64,000 nt of DNA from Tribonema minus (taxonomy: Eukaryota > Sar > Xanthophyceae > Tribonematales > Tribonemataceae): positions 1-64,000 of the forward strand of contig JAFCMP010000537.1 of assembly GCA_017506865.1 (NCBI GenBank), written 5' to 3'. The notes under the pieces are model-generated. The model had not been told where the DNA came from. It saw only the letters and a program-made list of their open reading frames with translations, and did not search any database. The translations under genes were made by a program, and so were the position numbers. The first letter of the stretch is position 1, and the number at the start of each line of letters is the position of its first letter. Below are positions 1 to 14,500 of this stretch, one piece after another.

Positions 1-236
1 CCTAACCCTAACCCTAACCCTAACCCTAACCCTAACCCTAACCCTAACCCTAACCCTAACCCTAACCCTAACCCTAACCCTAACCCTAACCCTAACCCTA
101 ACCCTAACCCTAACCCCCAAACCCCCCCTAACCCTAACCCTAACCCTAACCCAAAAACCCTAACCCTAACCCTAACCCTAACCCTAACCCTAACCCTAAC
201 CCTAACCCTAACCCTAACCCTAACCCTAACCCTAAC

Positions 237-277
<41 letters not shown>

Positions 278-339
278 CCCTACCCCTACCCTAACCCCTA
301 ACCCTAACCCTAACCCTAACCCTAACCCTAACCCTAACC

Positions 340-380
<41 letters not shown>

Positions 381-524
381 CCCTAACCCTAACCCTAACC
401 CTAACCCTAACCCTAACCCTAACCCTAACCCTAACCCTAACCCTAACCCTAACCCTAACCCTAACCCTAACCCTAACCCTAACCCTAACCCTAACCCTAA
501 CCCTAACCCTAACCCTAACCCCAC

Positions 525-561
<37 letters not shown>

Positions 562-728
562 CCCTAACCCTAACCTAACCCTAACCCTAACCTATAACCT
601 ATAACCTAACCTAACCCTAACCCTAACCCTAACCCTAACCTAACCCTAACCCTAACCCTAACCCTAACCCTAACCCTAACCCTAACCCTAACCCTAACCC
701 TAACCCTAACCCTAACCCTAACCCTCGA
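1..728. repeat. Telomere, CCCTAA repeat array
   Basis: About 120 head-to-tail CCCTAA units run from the first base, so the G-rich TTAGGG strand points outwards, as at a native left chromosome end. Variant units break the array, for example the C-rich patch near 113-125, an A-rich unit near 153-157, and a CCTATAA patch near 591-605. The array ends near 728 and gives way to non-repetitive DNA. The long glycine/leucine reading frame through this block is only the translated repeat and is not a gene. Confidence 0.97.
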
Positions 729-2519
729 GCTCCTACACCTAACCCTGACTTTATTCTAACCCTGCCCTCAACCCTGAGCGCCTCCTAGTACACGAGGCAT
801 AGTGCAAGTACTTGGTGTCAAACCCCAACTTGAACTTGAGCTGTGCTACACTGGGTGTGCCAGAATATGCCCAAATACGTCAAATACGCCAAATACGTAC
901 TGGAAATACGGCGTAATAAAATACGGCGTATTTGTGTGGGGGAATACGCTTTTTTGCAACCCTACAAGTCACAATGCTTGTCCACCAAGTGTTTACAGAT
1001 ACATGCAGCATTCTAAGCGGTCAGAGACATGTCGGGCGACCGGTGTCCGCATCTGAACTTGGTTTACTCTGACACTACTCGTTTGGGGGTTTGCTGGTAT
1101 CAGCAGGGAGACATGCAGACTCTCCGCAACATGCAAGCGGTGGAAGCAGCCGTGGCGCGCCACATCAAACAAAGGAAGAAAACCTGCATGCTGGTCAACA
1201 AGGCAAATGACTAACGGAGTGAGAAGCGTGGAGGCCTGGTGGTGGCTTTGTTTGTACGCAGGCAACTGGCTAAGATGTCCAGTGCAGGAAACTTGAAGTC
1301 GCCATGGTAGCACGCGCTCCCTGAAAAGAAATACAGCTTGATGCACTGCATGCATACACCACACCATCTTCGTTGTTTGCAATTGCGGCACCAAACTGTA
1401 TGCGCTGCCCCCCTGTAATTGGACTGCATGGTGTTTGCCTGCCACATGCATGCCAGTAGCATAATGACAATATACCTTCGCAATGACAGTATGCCTTCCT
1501 TCGCAAGCAACACAGGCCTGGGTTGATCACAAGGCCATTGGTAGTTTCATTCATCTGAGGCCTCAGGCTGGTTTTCTTGACATGAAAGCATCATGCGCAC
1601 ATGCGCATTTGCGCATGGTATTGACATGGCAGCAATCATATCAGCACGAACAAATTGTGAACACCAATACACGACAGCGAGAGAGATTGAGACGGAGAAC
1701 AGCGGGATTGCAATTCATCAGCGAAGGTGTGTTGATTGGCGTCTCAGTCACTGATCCTGGATGCTGGTTGCCCATGTGGACTATAGTGCGCCTTGTGAGG
1801 TTAGGCGAGGCTTGGTATTGCTTGCAATGCTGCTGTCTGGGGTTGTGGGTGCTCGTGGCGCAGCAGCTCCCTGCACAAACTGTAGACAGGATGACAAGGT
1901 ATGCGTGCAGTCAAGCAGTATTCGGTGTTGTGGTTAGCCACCACAGCCTGTCCGTTACACATTGACCAGGACACTAGGATGCTTGCACCTTGAGCGTGGG
2001 TCAAGGTTAGGCCGCCTAAATTGCTCAATGCTGTACAGAGTTCATGCATGGTCGCCCGTGAGGGAGGATCAGACAAGCCACATGCACTGTCAGGCAAAAC
2101 CCGCGGACTCTGAGATTGGAGCCCTTAGGGTGCATCGATGCCTCAAGGGCAAACCATTCGTCAACGACTTGAGACGGCCATGCAGGCAGCGCAGCATGTT
2201 CTCACCAAGTGCACAAGTGTGGGCAACCTCGCAGACGAGAACTGCAGCAAGCACAGCAAATCTTTCGCAAGAAGTATGCAGGTAGAAACGCGTAGCTGTT
2301 GAGCAGCTTGCTGTGTACTTGAAGTTACCAGGACTGTTGACCTGCTGGCCTACATTCATAAAGGCCCCAGGGCGAGCTTTGAGATTTGGTGGTTGTGGAC
2401 TTCTGCATGAAGAGAGGCTCAGGAAATGGCAGATGTCTGGTGCGCGCCTGCAGTAGAGTCATTATTGGTGACAGGAATTGTCATGGCATGCCCAGGTGTG
2501 ACCTACTCAACATGCTCAC
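729..2519. other. Subtelomeric region, no recognised gene
   Basis: No open frame here resembles a known protein. The last recognised MCL1 exon ends at 2520, so this stretch may hold its remaining 3' exon. One candidate on the minus strand starts after a good polypyrimidine tract and AG at about 1320 and reaches a stop at about 1270. It would add a short hydrophilic tail, but no matching exon was found downstream of MCL2, so it is not called. Degenerate AACTTGAA-type motifs occur near 812-840 and 1290. Confidence 0.5.
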
Positions 2520-5500
2520 CTTATTGTTGACAACGATGCGGCTGAAAGGCACATAAGCGCGGTAGCATAACCCTGTCACGGGAAATGACAGCACCAGTTG
2601 TACAGATGTATGAAGCAAGCCCCCATGTCAAGGTGCACACTCCATGCAGTCCAATCACACACGTTGCACTTGTGAGCATCTGATTCATACTGCACATGCC
2701 ATTGGCAGTTGTCCTTGAAGGTAGTTCCAACTATCACTGTAACAGTTCCGACAGGTCACATGTCCTTCGTTTCTACTTGCTGGACTCGCTCACAATTATG
2801 TGGTCCAACGTGCAACAATGCGCTGCCAGCTGAAACACAAAGGAACTTCAAGCAGCACTCTACCATGCGATTTCAAACTTACAATGTCAAGCACTCATCA
2901 TCGAAATAGTGAACTTGTCCCTCCGCCCAAGGAACATCAGACACACAGTTGATAAACGCACCACGTGTGCCCTACGCATTGCCTGGGTATTAGTGGCATA
3001 TAAGTGCTGCCAGGAGCCAATAAGGCAGATGTGCCACTCTGCTCGTTTCCGAGAGCACGTCTGGCTGCATTTTCATTAAACGCCTCAGGATCACAACAAC
3101 AGTATGGCCGACAATGATCTAAAAACTGGGGCATGCCACCAGAATGGCATCCATATGGGAAAGCGTCAGTGAAGCGCATGCACGGGACGCAAGTAGGGAC
3201 CGTCTGACTGCTGAGCATCAGCACTCACCTGCCATCGCACACATCTTCAGCAGACAAAACCCCACAAACGCCCACTGCAAGAACCAGGCAAAGCAAGCCA
3301 TGGAGCAGATGCAACAGATGCTTCAAAGTGATATTTTCACCTCAGTAGTTCTAGCCACATTGTGGTTGCACAAGGTCATATCAGCTACAAACGGCGAGGG
3401 CAATACATGCCAGCTGCTATCTTTCAAAATGGCAGTGGTATAGCCATCGCTACACCTCCTCTCATCTTCAGATGCATACCATTGATACAGTGACTTGTAA
3501 AAGGACGTGCATCGAGGTGCATGCCACAATGCAATGTTGCCTGCACAACAATGGCATGTAGCAGCATGCTTACATTCCCAAAAGAGCTTGAACAACAAAA
3601 ATTCGAACTGTGTTCAAGCACATCACGGTGGAAGTACAGCACTGCAGATGCTCTCACAGATGTGCAGTCTTGTGTGCTGGCCGAATCGAATCACAGCGCG
3701 ATCAATTGACAGCAGTACCTGTCTGGCAATTCAAACCAGCTTCAGAAGTAGTTTAGTACTTTGTATGTGCTACACTTTGGGGGCACCAGATGGCAAGAGG
3801 ATACAGCGCATCTCAACATGAGCTCTGTATCGTTGTGTCCGTCAAGCCAAAAGTGGGCATTTGAAGATTTTTTTAGCGTGCGGACAAAAGTGCATCATGC
3901 AGCCCCTGCAGCTATGTACATATGTACACACTAGTAGTCTTGGCGGTTTTTTTATGCCACACGAGGCCTTTCTTAGTGTCCTTTATGAGTGTCTACGATG
4001 ACAAATGCTCCACGTCAGTGGGAACAAAGTGGCATGTGAAGGCGACATCAACACTGCAAAGACAAGACGTTCACTCTCACCTGCCACTTGTGTGACGAAG
4101 CCACCATCGGAGCCACATCAGTCCAAGGCAACCCTTGGATGAGATACGCTAGACAGTCGCCCACAGGTTGACCACTCCAGTCTATGAGCTCAGGCACAGC
4201 GCCGTAGCTTTTGATGATGGTGTTCTTGTTTACACAGCGCGCTGACAGCACGTATGTTGTGCCATAGTCTTTGAATGTTTGCTGCAGGGAAACGACATGA
4301 GCACTGATGCTGATGATGGTGTCCAGAACCAGGTATTGTGCGGCAGTGCAGGTGTGCTGTGTTCACAAGGACATTCTGCCCAGCCTGAGATGTGCATTGC
4401 AGCTAGCTTCAAGTTGCAACGCAACATGGATGAGTATTTCAGAGCAAGGCACCTCCAACAATGAGGCAGTGACTGCGCAAATAACATGCACTGCCTGAGA
4501 ACCTCATCATGTCGCCTGGTCAGATGTTATATAAGTGTAGTGCTGTGTGCACTTCCGCGCAGCAGCAGCAGCAGCAGCAGCAGAAGAGCATAGCAGTGAT
4601 TTAGTTGCCATATGGCGCTGATGGCCTCACTTGTGTGCTGTGACAAATGTGGCCTAGGCAAACACTGTTTTGCACGTTTTCGAAGGCCACAAGGTATATC
4701 CCAGATACAGAATGATCAGCTGTTTGACACAGCACATGCAGAGGTGACAACATTGGCTGCACTGCGCACATTGGACTTACTTTGTGTGAGACTGCTGCAT
4801 GGTCATCCATGATCCAGTCACGGCTCAGGCGCAACTTGTCTAACCTGCATGGTGGCATCATCGCGCAAAAAAATGGATGTAATGCAGCGCTCAGTTGAGC
4901 AAACATTGTGCAAGCACTTCAAACTCGGCCTTTTGTCGGCAATAAGTATTGGACTGGATGAATATTACAATCTCGCAGTGTGAGCTTGTGTAGATGGCGG
5001 GCAAGATCAGGCATAGGCCAAATGGACTTGCTTAGCGTGATCCAAGCCTCATGTGAGCAGCCGAGGCCCACATCCATGGTCAGCCTAAATCTTGTACCAA
5101 CAGGTTTGAAAGAAGTCTGCTGATATGTACATCTCTCCACGCGCTGATGCTGTGCCATACCCTGATGTCAAATTCCGAATGGTGGCGCGTACATGTGCAA
5201 AGACGCATTCTGTCTTTTCACCAAGCACAAATCACAAAGCAACCCTATCCTGATATGCGTCCTTTTTTATCAAGTATGCTTAAGCACACCGGGCACTATG
5301 AAGTACGCTCTCAAACACTACAAGAGCCGTGCGCAACTTTGGTGTGCTTACCAGGCTGTGCTGGGTAATTCAACATCCACGTCAAACAGTCCGTCCCCCT
5401 GGCGCATGATTCCTGTTGCTAATTGGTAGGCACCCTTGCTGTTGTAGAAGTATATGGCAGTGTAGCCGTGGCCCAACATCTTATTGGCCCTCTCCACCGT

Positions 5501-8500
5501 GCGCGTTTTCCCCTGCGGCAGATCCAACGCATTAAGCTGACTTTGAACGCCAGCAAGTGCATAACTTTGATTGCACATGTGCTGCAGCGGTACATTTTCT
5601 GAACGCAGACGCCCGCTTTCAGGAAATGTGGCTACACAACAGCTGGTCAGGTTAGGCTTACCCCAGTGAATGTGTGTGAATGACTGTTGGCAGGCATTGG
5701 ACCACGCAGGCATTACAAGCCTGGGAGCGCAAGTATGCTGTGTGCAACGCCATCCAGACTTGTTGCCGCAGCGGCAGTGACAGCACCAATTGATTTACTT
5801 GCTAATTCAGTGCTTGATCGATGATCAACTACGGCTACAACATACATGATCTGACTGCACTAAATTGTAGCACTCTCAGTAAGCGGCATGTTACATCAGT
5901 TACCATCAGCAAGATGGGTATCTCGCATTTGCCGACCATGGTCACCACTTACATTGACGATGTCCCCCGCAACCAACACCCCTGCACGGCAAACCACACA
6001 GCAGAAGCAGCGGACGATAGTTCTGCATTACTGAGAAGTACTCGTGGGCTGTGGTGAGCAAAATCGTAACCCACACCCTAACCCCAACCCTGACTGCAAC
6101 TCTCACTCCCTCACTCTGACCCTCGAATGATGGGCAATACGCTGCTTCACAATGGCACCTGTCAGAAGTGCCTAGCACACATCTCTTTGGGTGACAATAT
6201 GCAGATTATATTTCCAACTTGTGCCGCATGGTGAAAACTTGCCGTGACGAGTACTGCGGTTTCAACCTCAGGTCTCGATGCTAGTGCACTGAGCTGACCC
6301 ATGTGCCGCTTCTGATTGGCCTTGTTGCTGCTGTTGCGTTAGGTCGACAATCGAGTTTGCTGACCCTGCTTGTGTGCACTCATCTCGTCTCTCTTTACTG
6401 CAGAGTAAAGCGCTAGCATCACTACAAGAAATGGGGGGTCTGTGTAGTGTTATTATGGCCGCTCAGACACACGCTTGTCATAACTTGAATGACACTAGCT
6501 TTGCATGCGTAGTGCAATTCTTGCACTTGAGAGGATGGTCGAGCATCAGTCTTATAAAGTTCTGAAATTCATTTATCATCTTGCTTACCTGCAGGTGCAT
6601 CCCCAAGGCCCTGACCAGGCAACCAGATGGGACAAGAGACCCATCGCACCAGCGATTCATAGCTTCCACCGTATGATAGGTTGGAAGGGTGCAGAGTGCT
6701 GATGGGTGTTGTGGCAAAAAGTCGGTCATCCCACTGAGGAGCGCCGTAGCCCTGCACAAAACGCGCCTCTACAAGGCCCCTGTGCGCAAGCAGTATGTAG
6801 CAGAGAGGCAGCAATGCAGGTGTGACTGTATTGCATCATGTCCTTCATGCCATGGCAACAACCTGCTGCTAGCTGAGCGGGCCTTTGTGTTCTTTCTGCC
6901 TGAAGATCCCCACTGCACAAGATGGTGGTGTTGGTAGGTTAGAGAACCACTTGCACCTCGACAATATGCCAGGCTACTTCATCTTTAGCAATTGCAGTCC
7001 TTCTTGAGACAATTAGGGCAAGAAGTTCGCTGTTGCTGCTACCAGGTCCATTTCTGGGACTAGTAGCGCTCAAAGTACCATTCCTGCAATATCCCAGCAA
7101 GTTGGTCATCCTTGCGTGTGCGCATCTGTTAGCTGACTGGAGGACAGCGGGATAGGGGTAGGGCTGGAATTTGCGCCCCACATGAAGCTTGAGACATATG
7201 TAAGCGTGGCTCAACTTGCCCGACACGGTCCATCGCAGGTGAACAACATGTGGACGCCGGGGCTGCTGCAGCGCTGTCAATGCCGAAGCGCTGGATCAAG
7301 GTGCAGTCCAGATTGTTGTACATGTAGGCGTTGCAGCTGCATGTATACGCCATACGGCCAGCATCACTTACACATTGCAGTGCAGCCGCGGCGTCAATGC
7401 ACAATTGAGTCCAACATGGATGTCACTCACGTGCGCTCGTAGCGAAATCCACTTGCCAGGGTGTCCGACACTATATTTGCTGGGTCAAACTTCAAGCGTT
7501 CCAGTGTTGGATTTCGTGGTGCCACCTGCGGCAGTTAAAACAGGCAAGGACTTGAGATTGGTGTGAAGTTGCAATGCAGTGCAATGCAGGTTTGGAGTGC
7601 AACTTAGGTGGTGCAGTGCACGAATCGTACAATACGCCATCAGCATGTTGCTTGCGGCAACAAGGTGAAGTTTGTCTGCAAGGTTGCTATCAGAATGGCG
7701 GCATCAGGACAGCGAGCGCACCAAACAACACGTGTGGACACGAGGGGCTGTATTCTCAAGGCTCCCAAGCGAGAAGTACACCTGGATACCTCAGAGTAGT
7801 CGGCACTATGTACACTCGCAGAGGGCGTTGCAGGAACCAGCCTTTCCTTCAGCCCAGTGCATCAATGGTACAGTATCCAGTATCCTGTTTACACAAGACA
7901 TACATCAAGGCTCAAGTTTGCACCAGCTGCTGAGTCCGACGCTCACCAGGAGCTTTCCCTCGCCATCAAACAGCAGCACAAACTCCATCCACAGGCTTGC
8001 TTCAACCTGTGCGAGCAGCCTGGCCGCTGCCTGTGCCCGCATCGTGTCGTTCGAATTTTGGACGAGGCCCACAAGTGTCGTTCCAACTTGAAGTGTAGCC
8101 AGAATGCGGGCAGCGACATCCACCAGCTGCCTGTATGCCAGCATCAAGTTGCCAGGCTGCGTGCAGACATGCATGTTGATGCTCCTGATCAACTGGACAC
8201 AATGAGCATGGTTGCGACGCTTTAGGAAAGCTTCAGATTTGGGGCTAGCATTAGGGCTCGAGTGAGGATGCACAGCTCGATCAGCTGCACATGTCTGTTA
8301 TGGTCGGCGTGCCCGTTGTTGGGTTTAGCCATAATGTCAACTTCAATAACTATGAGGTACGTAGGTTTAACTGTACTAGGTGAGAGTCTAGGATTGGGTT
8401 TGGGGTTAGGGCTGTTCAAAGCAAAGTATGTGCGGCCAAACTCTACTAGACACAATTGTGGGTCAAAAACATCCGCAACTGAGCTGCGGCACAGTTGTCG

Positions 8501-11500
8501 ACATGCATTTGTTCTCGCTTTTGTGTGATTGCTGCCACACCTGTCTCAGCTAGCAGCACCTCAAGAGTGGTCATCTGATCAAGAATGTGTATCAACGCGC
8601 GTTGCGCTGTCTTCGTTGCTGAGCACTGCAACTCATGCAATGGCTGACAGCGTCAGCTGTCATGAGCATCCTTGAGAAAGGAATACACCATGTTGTTGAG
8701 GTTTCAGCTGGACACGATGTAGATGACTTGATATAGAACGAGCACTTTGAGTGCTTGTGATCACAACAAGAAGGCCCAACTTTGCTTGGCTGCGCTCTAG
8801 GTAGGGTGTGCCTGTTGAGTATAGAATACTGTGTCTTGAATACTGTGTCGTCGAGTTGAATTGGTAGCTATGAGATCAGTCACAACAAGTGCACTTCCAC
8901 TCACCCCTGACTGGCTGCGCGACTCGATGAGCGCGTACAGGTTTCTGGCATTGTGGTTGCGGACGTTCCATCCAGCCATTACACTAAAAATGGCTAGCGC
9001 AGCTATCAGAATCGCATACTTCCTCCTGTTGGTGAGGCTTCTGAGGAAGGCAAAGTCAACTTGCTGGCCGGCTCGAATGCGACGCCCCATGGCCTCCAGG
9101 GGAGCCTGTCACATCCAGGGTAATCATGGAAGCAGGCAAGGATAGAGTTGGGGTCAGGCTTTAGTATACGGATAGGGATTAGGGGTAGGGTTAAGGTAGG
9201 GTAGTGCGATGCCCCATGGCCTCCAGAGAAGCCTGTCAGCACCAGAGCGTCAACAGGCACATTTCAATGATGAGAAGGCACTTTGCCATGGATACAGTGC
9301 ATTAAAACAGTAGACAGCAGCACATTATTGTATTGCTCTGTGATAAACAGTGTTGGGGTTGGGGTAAGGAGAAGGGTTAATGCGTAACCTGGTTTACGGT
9401 TTTTAACGGAATCTGAATCCGACCAATCAACCTTTGAAGCTGGGGTGAGGGTTACAGATACTTGAATGCGCTGTGGACCTGAAAGCATGACAAGCACAAA
9501 CAAACTGCAGCTCTGAGCCAGGGCATCTAACGAGGGCTAGGTTTAGAATTAGGGCTGATGTTAGGGCTAAGGTGAACACACAAGCAATGCTGACACTAAC
9601 CGAGTCATAGGGTCAGGGCCTGCGACAGTGCTTACCAGGAACAGCCACGTTGCGAGGAGCACGGTTGCGAGGTCAATAGCCACCACAACCACAACCCGCA
9701 GCCACTGCATGACCATGAACTGGGATGTGAACTTCTGCTCCACTAGCACCCCGCGAGCCAGCAGTAGGGGTGGGTGACCAGTGTCCAGGGCAGGTTGCTG
9801 CATGGCGCAGAGCACACACGCTATGTTCAGAAATCGATTTCTTTTATGTCATACACGATCGGGTTAGGGTTGTGTCAGGGCGCTTTAGTGGTGCTGACCG
9901 CTTCAGGCTAGTGTGACTTACAATCACTTGCTTATTACTCGTGGTTTAAGGGTAGAGTGAGGGTGAAGGTTAGGGTTAACTTTTTACACGTGAACGTATA
10001 CCCGAGATGCAGGGATGACTGTTGCTGACGCGGGTGAGTGAATGCCCCCATCACTAGCCCTGAGGGAATGGGTCTCAAGAACACAAGAGGTCAGGTGCCA
10101 GCTACTCAGCAGCACATGAGTGACAAGCAGATGACAACGCGGTCAAAAAGCTGATGCACAAAGCCGCAGACCGGCGTGCTGCCTGTCTGAAACTCATGCA
10201 CATGCGTACCAAGTCCCCCTCTGTTTTACATTTCACCGCCAATTCTCAGCAGTTGGAGAGCTGGCAGTGCGCATCTTGACGCATGCGAAGAGGGTGTGCT
10301 GGGCTGTACAGCAGCATCAGTGCCCAAGACGGTAGGGGTAGAACGCAGATCAGTTGCTATGTACACACCAAGCGTAGTCACACACAGACATCACAGACAT
10401 TGGTGTCTCTGAACAAAAACTTACTCATGTGTTCTTGATGACCAAGAACTTGCATGCGTTGAGATCAGAGCAGGTGTGACTTGAGTTGAGCATCATCAAG
10501 ACTGACCTCCCCATCTGCATGCCACTTCCGTGTTGCGAAGATGTATGACGGATTATTACGTTTCGGGTAAAAGTCAGGGTTCAGGGTAGGGTTAGCGTTG
10601 CTGTTGAGCATTATCATCATCAAGACTCACCTCCCCGTCTGCATGCCACTTCTGTGTCGCAAACACGTACGGCGGAATAGTCATGATGGACACGTCCGTG
10701 TCGGAGTTGCTATCAGCCGCGTTGTCTTGGGGAAGGGCAGCCACACCATCAAAGTACGCATTCTTGGACGCCATCGCATCAAAGGGGCAGAAGCCTGCGG
10801 AAGGGCACCGGACGGTGATCCAGTTACCTGTGAATGCTGCTTCAGTAGAATGTGCAGAGACCTGGAAGGAAGTGACGATCAGCAGAGAGTGGCGTGTGCA
10901 TTGCTGCAAGGCAGGGCACAACACATTCCCTGGTTCAGTACGGTGCGCTGCATGCATGTTTCAAACCATGTAGAGATAAGACATGCTTGAGATTGGGGGC
11001 CATAATGACGTGGCTGGGGGTCGCAGGCGAAGAGCAGAGCAGCAGACGAAGAGCAGAGCAGCAGAAAGGCCAACACTGGTTGATTGGTGGTGGTGGGGGC
11101 CACAACAGCAGTGCTTGCTTCAGCGGCGCTGAGAGACTGAAGAGTGTATTTACAGATGAGGCTGAGGAGGTGACGCTCCACATAGGCTTGAACTTGCGAC
11201 CTTTTCAACTCCCCCATCCGACAAAGAGAGCTGCGGGGTGCGATGAAAAACCTTCCGGCTGCCCGGCAGAAAAAAAACGGTATTCTCTAGCAAGCTTGGG
11301 TTAAGGTTGAACATGTGCCGGTGGATGACAGCAAAAACATACAGCACCATAGCACCTCACTCCCATGAGCCATGAACAGAAATGCGTTTTTCACAAAGTG
11401 TTGTGAATTTGGCAAGCTGTCCTACGCACCTTGCACCAGTACATTCTGGTAGACATGGCCGCCGTCAGATGCAGCGGCAGCCATCTGGGCGTTCAAGCTC

Positions 11501-14500
11501 ACTGAGGCCGTGAGCCACTCGCTTTGGTCGGTGACGTTAGCTGGTCGACGTTTGTGGTACACACCTCCGAGACCATCCAGAGTAAGGCTGATGAGCGATG
11601 TTGCAGACGACTTACCATCGATCTGAGTCGGCAGTAAGCGACAGTGCAAATAGTGTCGGAGTTGAGGCGGGAGGATGGTAAGGGTGATGCTGTTGGATCT
11701 GGTATTGAACTTCAAGTTGAAGTGAGTTTTGAGACTTATACCAGTACACTGGGGCCCAGCATAGAGTCTGGACAGAGCCACAGCAGCTACAGAGTAATGT
11801 AGGCGCTGACGTTATATCTTGCTATGGAGGCTACCCCCTCAAGGCCCTCCAATACGTCTAATACCGGTACACTGCTTGGAAAAAAAAAGAAAAAGACTCA
11901 CAGCTATTACCCACAGACCACGGCAGCACATTTAATGCATGTCATGATGATGATGCATGTGAGCAATTGAGGGGTCACTGCCAGCACACAGCACTTCTTG
12001 CAGTGGCAAAACAGTCTGCTGGCTGGAACACAGCACACTAGTCCTGAAGACTTCGAGACCCTAACCCTAAGGCATGATGGTTGCTCTTATGATTGTGGCC
12101 TTGCCAACAAGCCATATCATACAGCTTTCCTTCCAGTCAGTAGTCTATGTTGTGCGTGCAAATGTGCGTCAATGCTGCGGAAACTTCAAGTATCTGGAAC
12201 TTACGATGCCGCCAAGGACCCAGTAGCCAAGAGGGGGGAGCGTCTCACTTGTCACTTCAAATGTAGTTGTATTGACGGCCTGAAAGGCCAACGCCACCCT
12301 GCAAGCACATGAGACCGCATTCCACAACGTCAAGTTGAAGAGATGAAGAGCGGATGACAAGGTCATGAGGGACCCTCGAATAAGGCACTGCAAAGAGCAC
12401 CTCAACAGGTGGCGGCTACCGTGTATCGAATATCTTGCCAGTCGCCAGCGCTTACAAAGGTGTGAGCACTGCTGCGCATGTATTCACTGCAATACAGTAC
12501 ACAGATTGACATGCCATGGTGACAAAAACACTCAGTGATGTCTGTGCAGGCCGGTTTCGATGGATAAGCCGTACTCTCGCAGATTGCAGCAGCATTAATG
12601 CTCAGCAGCGCCAGTAATTTTGTGTTTGACAGTATCCTCCTTCGCCTACATCTCCTTCATGTGCAATAGAAAAGCATTGTGTGGGCGTTGCAGGTGCCAT
12701 GTCACTGTTGTCAGCAATGACTCGCGTGCAGTGCTGTGGGTAAGCAAGCCCTCATGCGCAGGTTTAGGGTTAGGGGCAGGGTTAGGGTTGCACTGGTTAC
12801 GCTTATGCTCACCACCGCACGAGCGCCTCTTGGTGTGTTTCATAAGGGTGCGCGTGCTTGAATGCCTGCAGACAGCATTGCAGACACGCACAGCGCACAA
12901 GGGTTGGGTCAGGTTCAGGTTGAGCACCCTAGATTTGGGTGAGGGTTAGGGTTAGGGTAAGCGTCATGTTGGGCTGCAGCTAATCAAGCATGTGCTCCAT
13001 GTATGTATGACACTCTGGACCAGACATTCCAACACAAGCTGGCCATGCCACTTTATCATATATGCAGGTACAGTAGTGGTTGCTTGGAAGCAGTAATCTA
13101 GGGTTAGAGCTAGGTTCAGAGCCATACATACCCTCCATACATGCTTAGCACACCCGCTGTGTTGTTAGGGTCACGGCTTCAGTGTTGGCGCTGTTATTGG
13201 GGTAGAACATAAGACTGTCAAATCGGCTCTGAAATCATGCTACAACTCATCCCAGCCCTTGATCGTACTGATCACCACCTACTGAGTTTTGTGCCACTTT
13301 GAAGCACAAACGTTGCTGAGGAAGGTTCAAATGTCGTTTTCCTGCTGCTTTACCTCGCAACTCACAAAATGCGCTCACCACCCTCTGTCACAAGAATATG
13401 TGGTACTGCATTACGTAATGACGACAAGTGCAGGGGGCTTACCAGATCGACATTGGCCTCTCTATCCCTGTACAGCGGTGGGTTCTCCACAAGCAAGTCC
13501 TGGTAGGAGAGATACGAGTATGTCCAGACCGGCGTAGTTAATGCTGCTTCCGCAGCTGTCACAATACCCTGTTGTTGCAGCGGAAGTTGCAGCATGTTCG
13601 TGAGGCCAAGAAACCAATGCAGACCGTTTACAAGCAATGTATGGCACATTTGGAGCATTTATGTTTTGTGTGGCCAGATCGAACGTGATTTAAGCTTGGA
13701 ATGAAGCAACTTCTTGACGAAGTATTTCTGAAGTATGGCTTTATCTGATGATGACGACGCCAGCATTGCCACTCTGTGTGCCAACTGCATCCTGAGCAGT
13801 TCTGCCTCTGCAGATGAAGCAATGCTCTGTATGTGCAGATGTCACTCAGAATAATGGGTTGACAAACCGTTACTGCAGAGCATGCCGATGGTATTCAGTG
13901 CTAGTTTTCTCTCACACTGATGGTGCCTCTCTGCCACTCAGCATATCCGCTGCATCCAAGTAGCATTGTGGACCTGTAGCAAGCAAATAAGCCACTTTCA
14001 ATTGCACACATCACACGTCGTTAAAGTTAGGGTCTGCCACTGTGTAACCCCTAGTGCCATGGCTCAGCAGGTTGTTCAGTTGGCCCCTGGCACTGGGAAC
14101 GAGCGGTCACCATTCTATGGTTCTCATTACTGGCAGCTATCACATTAAGCTGCCACAAAGAAACAATATAGGACACCGCCGCTTGTATGGCACGGCATTT
14201 TGGCGTGACAATATGATGTCAAGCCTCAATTCCTAGCGAGGGCCAGGTCATGTCTGTCTTCTTGAACTCGTACAACACCTGCACACTTGCCCGCCACCAA
14301 GAAGAAGCAGGCCTGTCAAAAGAAGAAGTCCATTCCTGTGAAGCGGTTTTCAAGAACACCCTACACCTGCCACTGTAGCCCTGCCTACCCCTAAGCGGCA
14401 GTGGAAAGCACTATGCACTAAGCTGACCTCACATCATTGTGCATCTGAGCCTGACTCACGCCTTCAAGTTGCACTGGTTGCCAAGTCTAACCCTAACTGT

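Noticed and set aside
291-524. Open frame of Gly/Leu and Arg/Val repeats in the telomere
   Set aside because: It is the six-base telomere repeat read as codons; no start context or splice structure supports a gene.
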